13,803 bases of DNA from Methanobacteriota archaeon. GTDB lineage: Archaea; Altiarchaeota; Altiarchaeia; IMC4; QMZM01. The notes beneath the pieces are model-generated. The model was not told the origin of the DNA and did no database searches. It saw only the letters and a list, made by a program, of their open reading frames with translations. Shown piece by piece: positions 8,231 to 13,803 of the stretch; the stretch's first letter is position 1, and every line of letters starts with the position of its first letter. Where the stretch lies: NCBI GenBank assembly GCA_903930485.1, contig CAIYYO010000019.1, positions 1 to 13,803 on the forward strand, given 5' to 3'. Position numbers and translations under genes: made by a program.

Positions 8231-9391
8231 CTAGAAGCAGTTCAGCGTCGTCTGCCTGCATCTGTGAAGCTCTTTCAGTAGCGTGCTTTCGTTTACGAAC
8301 CTGCCGGCCCCCAGGCGGAGCTTCGACCCCATGTACGTTAGCGCAGCCTTCATGTCTTCGAACTCGGTTCCGGGCTGCTTCAATGCGTTGCGCACGTTCT
8401 CCCGGACGTTGAATACGCCGAGAGGCACGTAGCCGGTATAAGCCTCGCGCAGGATGATCGCTCCGGCTTGTTTCTGTTCTTTTGCCAGCTGTTCGAGGAC
8501 TGCCATCTTGCATGAGTAGTAGCATCCCCCGACTGTGGAGTAGCCTTTCTTCCCGGTGTTGTATTCATAGTCTGAGTAGATGTATTCCTCCTGCCCCATT
8601 ATGTGCAAGAAGGCCTCCATCCATTCGTATTGCCAGAACGTGGGCATGAGCATCACTGCGTAATAGTTGTTGAGGCTTGAGAATTCATGGACCCTGATGG
8701 TATCCAGTATGTCGTAATGCCTAACCTCTTCCAGAAGATTGTTCCCTATCGTGCTGTCGCACGCCGTTATAGACCATCTAGTCGGCACGAGCTTCCTCCT
8801 TCTCTTCACGCCCATGGTCCCGACCGAGAACGCCTTCTGGATGCTGGAGAACGGAACGTCCCTTTCATGCAGTCCCATGACGGCGTCGACAGCTTTTAGA
8901 TCGCAGTCGTAGTAGACCTTCTCGAGGGCGCTGTCCCATTTGACGTTGCCTATGTCGAATCTTTGGATCATGGCGCTGGGGCCGTAGGGCGTGTGCTCGT
9001 CGCTGAACGACTGTCCGCGCGGGGGCTTTGCGAATTCGGCCTCGCTCTCGATGGAGCCGTTCGCGAGAGATATGTCCTGCAGTTTTTCCACCAGCCGGTT
9101 GTCCAGGTCGGTTATCTTCACGGTTTTCTTTCCGCGTACGAGGTTCAGCCGGTAGTTGATGATTTCTTCCTGGGTTTTCTCCTCCGGTATCCAGCACTCC
9201 GGGGTGTCCATAACGGCGGTGTCGCCGTGCAACGGCGCGATCATCGGCCCGGCGTAGACTTTGGGATAGTTCCATGAGCCGATGAATACCGAAGGCGGGC
9301 TGCTGCCGTCTAGTTCCGTCCCTATGGACGCCGACTTCATGCAGATGTTGGAGGTCAGCTTTTTCAGGTAGGCCTCTTTGCCTTTTATCAT
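8231..9391 (-). CDS. nreA: NreA-type archaeal DNA repair protein with C-terminal PCNA-binding motif
   Basis: This 386-residue protein matches the archaeal Nre family (Nre N- and C-terminal domains), linked to DNA-damage tolerance and PCNA binding in haloarchaea. Recognition rests on PPSVFIGSWNYPKVYAGPM (residues 32-50), the SFSDEHTPYGPSA region (128-140) and the hallmark segment at 189-213 containing SVGTMG and RKLVPTRWSITACD. The protein ends with QTTLNCF (residues 380-386), which fits the PIP box Q-x-x-L-x-x-F at the extreme C-terminus with a single aromatic residue. The N-terminal zinc-binding CxxC region found in many Nre proteins is absent. An in-frame TAA 24 nt upstream of the ATG rules out a longer start. 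A TATATAAG box sits about 25 nt before the ATG, so the mRNA is probably leaderless and nreA has its own promoter. The exact biochemical activity of the family is not settled. Confidence 0.85.
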   Translation of the reverse strand: MIKGKEAYLKKLTSNICMKSASIGTELDGSSPPSVFIGSWNYPKVYAGPMIAPLHGDTAVMDTPECWIPEEKTQEEIINYRLNLVRGKKTVKITDLDNRLVEKLQDISLANGSIESEAEFAKPPRGQSFSDEHTPYGPSAMIQRFDIGNVKWDSALEKVYYDCDLKAVDAVMGLHERDVPFSSIQKAFSVGTMGVKRRRKLVPTRWSITACDSTIGNNLLEEVRHYDILDTIRVHEFSSLNNYYAVMLMPTFWQYEWMEAFLHIMGQEEYIYSDYEYNTGKKGYSTVGGCYYSCKMAVLEQLAKEQKQAGAIILREAYTGYVPLGVFNVRENVRNALKQPGTEFEDMKAALTYMGSKLRLGAGRFVNESTLLKELHRCRQTTLNCF

Positions 9392-9411
9392 GTATGAGAC
9401 ATGGCCGGGGG

Positions 9412-9419
9412 CTTATATA
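9412..9419 (-). promoter_or_regulatory. TATA box of nreA (leaderless promoter)
   Basis: The minus strand reads CCCTATATAAGCCCCC, with TATATAAG in a GC-rich surrounding and centred about 25 nt upstream of the nreA ATG at 9391. That is the standard distance from an archaeal TATA box to the transcription start, so transcription should begin at or next to the ATG. This is the clearest promoter in the window. Confidence 0.75.
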
Positions 9420-9440
9420 GGGCTTACGCTAGAGCGCTGG

Positions 9441-9450
9441 AAAAATATTA
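9441..9450 (-). terminator. Possible T-rich terminator of the giant surface-protein gene
   Basis: Immediately after the TGA stop at 9456 the minus strand reads TAATATTTTT, ending in five T. Archaeal termination commonly uses such T-tracts without a hairpin. It lies between the stop and the nreA promoter, where a terminator would be expected. Confidence 0.4.
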
Positions 9451-9455
9451 GTCGA

Positions 9456-12400
9456 TCAATATTGGCCGCCGCGGGCCCAGGCGACTATCAGGTTCAATAC
9501 GTCGTTGACCGACGCATTCCCGTTGGCCCATTGTACTATCAGTTCTAGTATCTCTCCGACTCCTACGGTGTTGCAGGGCGGCTTGTCGCCTTTAAGCTGG
9601 CACGATACTGAGGCTCCGCCGACCGAATAGTACGAGAAGTGGCTGACGTTCGCCCATACGTAATTCAGCCTCGTGTGCACTCCGGTCCCGTAAACCCAGT
9701 CTATCGCCGTTGTAAGCTTCACCCAATCGCTGTCTGAAGTATTGTACCAGTACATCGCAAGGCTCGACTCGTTCAAACCTGCCGCAGCGACTTCGTCATC
9801 GGTGTAGTACATCTTCAGCATGATCGATTTAAGCGAGTCGTTTATCGACGAGTCGGTCTCTATCTTCAGGTACTTGTTCAAGGCCGGGACTGAAAGCGAG
9901 GCGCCTACCGGGCTGCTGGATGTCGAGCTGACGGTTATCGAGCCGTTGAAAATATTCTCGTCAGTCATGATGTCCAGCGTCACGTTAGCCTGGGGAACCG
10001 TGATAGTCGTCGTCTGGTTCGCGGTCATCTCTGTTTGATTGGAGACGTAGACGTACGATGTCCTGAAAGTGTAATCCCCCGAGACCCCCGACAGATTGGC
10101 GTTGACCACGGACCTGGCCCTGCAATGGTATAAAGTGTTCTCTGCGAGTCCTGTGAGCTGGACGCTGTGGTTCACGTTCACCGAGGGATCATATGCCGTC
10201 ATACCGTACGAGTCGTTCAGTCCGTACTCTAATGTCCCGCTCGAAGCCAGGGTGCTCCTCCATTTGATGACTGCGCTCGTTTCGGTTATGGACACGGCTT
10301 CGACGTCGTAAATCATCGGCGGATTCTGGGGCGTCGTCGTGGTCGTGGATGAGGCCGTCGTAGTCGACGTGCTGGTCGTGGTTGTAGAGGTCGTAGAGGT
10401 TGTGGTCGTCGACGTTGTCGTGGCTCCGCCTCCTCCCGAGGTTGTCGTGGTAGCGGTTGTGGTTGTTGTCGCCACAATGTAGCTTAAGCTCACTGAAGTA
10501 TTCGACCTGATGTTGTTCACTGTGTCATTCGCCCATATCTGTGTCCAATTATATATGCCTATGTGGGTCGTATTGCATTGGTTCGTTGCATTACAGATCA
10601 CGTAATACATTCCGCCTGCATTGGTTGCAGTAAGGTTGCCGAAGGGCTCAACGTATATCTTCACAACGCTTACGCCCGACCCTGTATCGGATATCGAGAC
10701 GTTCAGCCTCACAGACTCGTTCACATACAGGCTGGATGAATTCTCCGAGGCGCCGGCGATGGACGGTGCGGCCGTATCTATCTTTATCGTCTGGTTCTTG
10801 GTTGATTCAACGTTGTTTACGGTGTCGTTGCTGCTGTACCGGATGTACGAGACTCCCTCGGTCGATACCTGTACAGGCACCGAATAGGCCGTGTCCGGAA
10901 CGCAGGAATTAGAAGAATCCAAACAGTACTGTGTTACATTGTATCCGGAGCCAGAACCATCGCTGGGGGAGAGGGTGACGTTCACATATGAAGATGTCGT
11001 CCATGTGCCAAAGTTGTATGACGAGCCGCCGCTGTCTATTGCTGTGGCGCTCGTAACAGGGGCAGTCGTATCTATCTTGATGGTCTTGTTCTTCGTGGCT
11101 TCGGTATTGTTTACGGTGTCGTTGCTCGAGTATCGTATGTAGCTCGTTCCCTCAATGCTTATGTGCAATGTGGTCGTGTAAGCCGTGGTGGGGTTGCAGG
11201 AGTTGTTGGAATCGGTACAGTATCGTATCCTATCGCATGCAGAGCCTGACCCGTCGTCGCAGTTCAATGTCACGTTGACATAAGGTGAAGGCGTCCAAAG
11301 GCTGAATGAATAGCTTGAGTTGTCGTTATTGACGGCAGTTGCTGTTGTTACAGGCGCGACGGTATCGATCATTAACGTTTTGTTTTGGATTGTCTCGGGA
11401 TTGCCTGCGGTGTCGTTGCTCTTGTACCTGATATACGAGACATTCAGGGTAGTGGTAGTCACGTGAATCAAGGCAGAGTAGGCTATGTTGGGCGTGCAGG
11501 AATTGACTGAATCTAGACAGTATAAGGTCTTGTTGCATCCTGACATCGTGTCATTGCAGGACAGGGTGACGTTGACGTAATCTGAAGGCGTCCAGGTGCT
11601 GAATGAATAGCTGGAGCCTAGGTTGTTGACGGCATTTGCTGTCGTTACAGGGGCGGCTGTATCGATCATAAAGTAGACCGATGCGGAATTCAGGTTGCCG
11701 CTCGAGCTTCCGTAATCGCTGGCGATTGCTGTCAGATTATATGAACCTGAAGGTCGCGATATGTTGAACGAGCAGAAGAACCCGTCGTATCCGGTATTAG
11801 AGCAGTTGGCTGAATTAGCCCCGCCGGACACGTAAGAGCCGACCAGCGATCCATTGATGTAGAAAGACGCGCTGCTTATGTTGGTCCCGGTGCCGTTGAG
11901 CGCGGCGTTTATCCAGAAATTACCGTTACTCAGGGCTGATCCGTTGACCGGTGCGGTTATGCTGATCTGCGGGGTGACATTATCTCCTATATCGTAACCG
12001 GAGAATCCGTAGACTGTAAAGGACAGGTTCCCTTCGCCAGCCCCCTGGGACCAGTTGACCGATGCGCCGTTGTATCCTGCTGCGCCGGCTTCTAGTTGGA
12101 TTGCCGGCTTGGACGTGAAGGGCAGATGGTATAGCATTATTGAAGTCGTTGTGTCCAACTCCTCGAAATAACTTGTGTTAAAGTATATCCTCGAATCTCC
12201 GAAGGAATTGGGCGCCGTGATGTTCAGGACCATGTTATTCGGTAGATTCGCCAGCTTCGCCGCCTTGTCAGCCGTTGACAAGTCGACCGATGTGAAGTTT
12301 ATAAGTGCAAGAGTCTCGTACTGGCTGAACCACTCCAGTCCCGGTGGAGCATAGCCGCCCATCTCGCAAGAGAGATTAATCTTTGGCTGCAGGACCAGAT

Positions 12401-13803
12401 TAACATGCGAGAAGTCCGTTACTGAAACAAGGCTTGTCGTAGATGAGCCCCACTGCATGCATGCTCCTGCCGCAGGGGTCGTCATGTTGTAAAGAATGAT
12501 TCCAGAAAGGGCGGTTGCATTTTTGGGGGTGATGCCATCAAACGCGAAGATGGTCACGACCCCGGGTACGAACTGTCTGCCAGATGCTTCCGCTGATACG
12601 TTGCACGACCCGTTATATAACCCGGTGCCGGAGTTGTAAGACAGGTCAACGACGGGAGCCCCGCCGCAGACCGAGACGTTTGTAAAGTTGGCGTCTATGT
12701 CAGGGGTGCAATCACCTGAAGTCGAAAGGTTCACTCTGAGGTTTATCACGTCGTTCCCGGCATAAGCTGAATAGAACATGTCCGGCTCGTTGACGTTTAC
12801 GGACGATATGCTCATCGAACACGGGGCCGTAACCGTATAATTCAGCGACACGGACGTGTTCGATGCTACGTTGTTCAGCGAGTCGTTCGCCCATATCTGC
12901 ATCCAGTTGTATGTCCCGTGAACCGTCGTGTTGCAGGGGTTTGTTGCGTTGCATATCACATAGTATTCATTGCTTTCGTTTGTCGCGTTAAGATAGCCGA
13001 AGGGTTCTATGAAGAATCTCACAAGGCTTACGTTCGTGTATATGTCCGATATTGTGACATTCAGTTTGACCGATTCATTCACGTAAAGCATTGAGTAATT
13101 CATGGACGGATAGGATATTACCGGCCCTGCGGAGTCGATTAATATCGTAGAGGGTGGTGATGTCGTTTCCGTAGCTGATGCCGAGTCATTGCTCTGGTAT
13201 CTTATGTAGGTTATTCCCTGAGAGGATATATGAACCGGGACCGAGTAGGTAAGATTGGGAGTGCACGAACCGACTGAATCGGTACAGTACAGCGTCTTGT
13301 CGCAGCCCGACATAGTATCGTCGCAGGATAAGGTCACATTAACATAACTAGAAGCCGTCCAACCACCAAACGAATAAACAGAATCATCATCATTGACAGC
13401 ACTCGCCGCCGTCACAGGAGCGACCGGATCGATCTTTATCGTCTCGCTTTGAACAGTCTCAGAATTGCTTGCACTGTCATTGCTCAAGTACCGGATATAC
13501 GAGACATTAACCGTAGTCACATGAACTGGCGCGGAATAGGTCACATTAGGCGTACAGGAATCAACCGAATCCAAGCAGTAAAGAGTCTTATCACAACCAG
13601 ACAACGCGTCGCCACAAGACAGAGTCACATTGACGTGATCAGACGCCGTCCACGACCCAAACGAATACAATCCCAAGTCATTGCTACCGGTTGCCGCCGT
13701 CACAGGAGCGACCGGATCGATCTTTATCGTCTCGCTTTGAACAGTCTCAGAATTGCTTGCACTGTCATTGCTCAAGTACCGGATATACGAGACATTAACC
13801 GTA
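9456..13803 (-). CDS. Giant modular cell-surface repeat protein, 5' end beyond window
   Basis: The frame is open from the right edge (first whole codon at 13802) to the TGA at 9456, giving 1448 residues. The TTG at 13775 lies inside a repeat and is not a start, so the N-terminus and signal peptide lie outside. Modules in order are: Ig-like repeats with the core YVNVTLSCDDTMSGC, then YC and SC cysteines, and YIRYxSND; an unrelated YVNES...YYVICNAT module; a central region of unknown beta-type domains; three more Ig-like repeats; a second YVNES module; a Thr-rich linker; a fibronectin-III-like domain (about 10057-10316); a beta domain with YYTDDEV, YWYNTSDSDW and YVWANVSHFSYYSVGG, a type common in archaeal surface proteins; and a dockerin-like tail. 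Very many Asn-X-Ser/Thr sequons predict heavy N-glycosylation. It is probably an adhesin or cell-wall component. The ligand is unknown, and no catalytic domain was recognised. Confidence 0.9.
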   Translation of the reverse strand, partial: TVNVSYIRYLSNDSASNSETVQSETIKIDPVAPVTAATGSNDLGLYSFGSWTASDHVNVTLSCGDALSGCDKTLYCLDSVDSCTPNVTYSAPVHVTTVNVSYIRYLSNDSASNSETVQSETIKIDPVAPVTAASAVNDDDSVYSFGGWTASSYVNVTLSCDDTMSGCDKTLYCTDSVGSCTPNLTYSVPVHISSQGITYIRYQSNDSASATETTSPPSTILIDSAGPVISYPSMNYSMLYVNESVKLNVTISDIYTNVSLVRFFIEPFGYLNATNESNEYYVICNATNPCNTTVHGTYNWMQIWANDSLNNVASNTSVSLNYTVTAPCSMSISSVNVNEPDMFYSAYAGNDVINLRVNLSTSGDCTPDIDANFTNVSVCGGAPVVDLSYNSGTGLYNGSCNVSAEASGRQFVPGVVTIFAFDGITPKNATALSGIILYNMTTPAAGACMQWGSSTTSLVSVTDFSHVNLVLQPKINLSCEMGGYAPPGLEWFSQYETLALINFTSVDLSTADKAAKLANLPNNMVLNITAPNSFGDSRIYFNTSYFEELDTTTSIMLYHLPFTSKPAIQLEAGAAGYNGASVNWSQGAGEGNLSFTVYGFSGYDIGDNVTPQISITAPVNGSALSNGNFWINAALNGTGTNISSASFYINGSLVGSYVSGGANSANCSNTGYDGFFCSFNISRPSGSYNLTAIASDYGSSSGNLNSASVYFMIDTAAPVTTANAVNNLGSSYSFSTWTPSDYVNVTLSCNDTMSGCNKTLYCLDSVNSCTPNIAYSALIHVTTTTLNVSYIRYKSNDTAGNPETIQNKTLMIDTVAPVTTATAVNNDNSSYSFSLWTPSPYVNVTLNCDDGSGSACDRIRYCTDSNNSCNPTTAYTTTLHISIEGTSYIRYSSNDTVNNTEATKNKTIKIDTTAPVTSATAIDSGGSSYNFGTWTTSSYVNVTLSPSDGSGSGYNVTQYCLDSSNSCVPDTAYSVPVQVSTEGVSYIRYSSNDTVNNVESTKNQTIKIDTAAPSIAGASENSSSLYVNESVRLNVSISDTGSGVSVVKIYVEPFGNLTATNAGGMYYVICNATNQCNTTHIGIYNWTQIWANDTVNNIRSNTSVSLSYIVATTTTTATTTTSGGGGATTTSTTTTSTTSTTTTSTSTTTASSTTTTTPQNPPMIYDVEAVSITETSAVIKWRSTLASSGTLEYGLNDSYGMTAYDPSVNVNHSVQLTGLAENTLYHCRARSVVNANLSGVSGDYTFRTSYVYVSNQTEMTANQTTTITVPQANVTLDIMTDENIFNGSITVSSTSSSPVGASLSVPALNKYLKIETDSSINDSLKSIMLKMYYTDDEVAAAGLNESSLAMYWYNTSDSDWVKLTTAIDWVYGTGVHTRLNYVWANVSHFSYYSVGGASVSCQLKGDKPPCNTVGVGEILELIVQWANGNASVNDVLNLIVAWARGGQY
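9459..9610 (-). other. Dockerin-like C-terminal domain of the surface protein
   Basis: The last 50 residues start with SCQLKGDKPPC and then contain two similar helical segments, VGVGEILELIVQWANG and ASVNDVLNLIVAWARG. This duplicated layout resembles dockerin domains. The classical calcium ligands (D-x-N-x-D-G) are reduced to a single GD and an ND, so calcium-dependent cohesin binding is not assured. The two cysteines could pin the N-terminal end of the domain. Confidence 0.55.
10332..10469 (-). repeat. Thr/Ser-rich low-complexity linker within the surface protein
   Basis: These 46 codons encode almost only Thr and Ser, with one GGGG stretch and a few Ala, written with mixed ACN and Ser codons rather than a single trinucleotide. 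It separates the Ig-like repeat half from the fibronectin-III/dockerin-like half. Such stretches are usually extended, O-glycosylated stalks. The variety of codons argues against recent slippage. Confidence 0.85.
10473..10740 (-). repeat. Second copy of the YVNES/YYVICNAT module
   Basis: This segment (YVNESVRLNVSISD, then EPFGNLTATN, YYVICNATNQCNTT, YNWTQIWANDTVNN and SNTSVSLSYIV) closely parallels 12829-13093. Each copy follows an array of Ig-like repeats, so the array plus this module behaves as a block present twice. Two cysteines (VIC and QC) probably pair. The boundaries are approximate. Confidence 0.75.
10775..11664 (-). repeat. Three tandem Ig-like repeat modules in the surface protein
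   Basis: Three units of about 96-99 residues begin at APVTTANAV, APVTTATAV and APVTSATAI (boundaries approximate). Each has the pattern YxF..WT.S.YVNVTL, a cysteine block, then SYIRYxSNDT and an acidic IDT..AP junction. They match a widespread Ig-like module of bacterial and archaeal surface proteins (WT....V.VTL..D...SG.....Y..D.....Y, then Y.S.D..GN.E). The first two units carry four cysteines; the third has lost the first two. Confidence 0.8.
12829..13093 (-). repeat. First copy of the YVNES/YYVICNAT module
   Basis: This is the counterpart of the module at 10473-10740, reading YVNESVKLNVTISD, EPFGYLNATN, YYVICNATNPCNTT, YNWMQIWANDSLNN and SNTSVSLNYTV. It ends the N-terminal-side repeat block and precedes the central unrelated region. 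The boundaries are approximate. Confidence 0.75.
13130..13709 (-). repeat. Two N-terminal-side Ig-like repeat modules in the surface protein
   Basis: Two units of the same Ig-like family, starting at APVTAATG and APVTAASA with an exact 96-residue (288-bp) period, lie next to the right edge, with the tail of a third entering from outside. Both have four cysteines. More copies probably lie beyond the window. Confidence 0.8.
13405..13515 (-). repeat. Perfect 111-bp direct repeat, inner copy
   Basis: By eye these 111 bases are identical to 13693-13803, 288 bp away and in the same frame. The segment encodes the repeat junction VNVSYIRY, SNDSASNSETVQ and IKIDPVAPVTAA. Sequence on its low-coordinate side differs from the first base, so the boundary is sharp. 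Confidence 0.9.
13693..13803 (-). repeat. Perfect 111-bp direct repeat, edge copy
   Basis: This copy is identical to 13405-13515 and runs into the window edge, so the true identity tract may be longer. Between the two copies the corresponding unit sequences have diverged at many bases. Confidence 0.9.

Noticed and set aside
8061..8525. A 154-codon minus-strand frame spanning the nreA 3' end and the convergent gap
   Set aside because: It overlaps nreA out of frame and runs antisense to the Cys-rich gene; Arg-rich and without motifs, so a shadow of the real genes.
9426..9435. Small inverted repeat CGCTAGAGCG as a hairpin terminator
   Set aside because: The stem is 4 bp with a 2-nt loop, too short to be meaningful; the adjacent T-tract is the better terminator candidate.
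13773..13775. TTG as the start of the surface protein
   Set aside because: The frame stays open to the window edge and the same residues recur 96 positions later inside a repeat unit, so this is an internal Leu codon.
13405..13803. CRISPR array
   Set aside because: The repeats are long, few, in-frame parts of protein modules, and no short regular repeat-spacer pattern or cas gene is present.

Overview
This window is archaeal chromosome. The best evidence is a complete archaeal DNA polymerase D small subunit gene followed directly by its large subunit gene, an Nre-family repair protein, and good archaeal TATA boxes about 25 nt upstream of start codons (leaderless promoters). PolD is absent from Crenarchaeota, so a euryarchaeal or DPANN-type lineage is implied. 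The large Thr-rich surface protein with its small dockerin-like C-terminus, the dense Asn-X-Ser/Thr sequons and the Cys-rich anchored protein resemble what is seen in genomes of uncultivated DPANN/Altiarchaeota-type archaea. That placement is an impression from protein style and not a phylogenetic result.

Layout. (1) Bases 5922 down to 1, minus strand: a 94-residue two-helix membrane protein, then a short-form D-3-phosphoglycerate dehydrogenase (serA), the PolD small subunit DP1 (polB) and the PolD large subunit DP2 (polC, cut by the left window edge after 1013 codons). The last three genes are packed 16 nt and 2 nt apart and look like one transcription unit. (2) Bases 5923-5977: a 55-bp divergent promoter region. 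(3) Bases 5978-8221, plus strand: a 747-residue, N-terminally anchored or pilin-like, Cys-rich extracellular protein that I cannot name. (4) Bases 8231-9391, minus strand: a NreA-type repair protein ending in a PCNA-interacting motif, convergent with the previous gene at a 9-bp gap. (5) Bases 9456 to the right edge, minus strand: the C-terminal 1448 codons of a giant modular cell-surface protein, built from Cys-containing Ig-like repeats, a Thr-rich linker, a fibronectin-III-like domain, a beta-rich domain common in archaeal surface proteins and a dockerin-like tail.

How the genes relate. DP1 and DP2 form the replicative heterodimer, DP1 being the 3'-5' exonuclease and DP2 the polymerase. NreA probably docks on the same PCNA sliding clamp, so the window carries replication/repair genes on both sides of an envelope gene. 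The 747-residue protein and the giant repeat protein both look exported. The 94-residue membrane protein shares the divergent promoter region with the 747-residue protein, which hints at, but does not show, a joint role at the envelope. No tRNA, rRNA, CRISPR array, transposase or integrase was recognised. No gene-free stretch exceeds 300 bases; the longest intergenic gap is about 64 bp.
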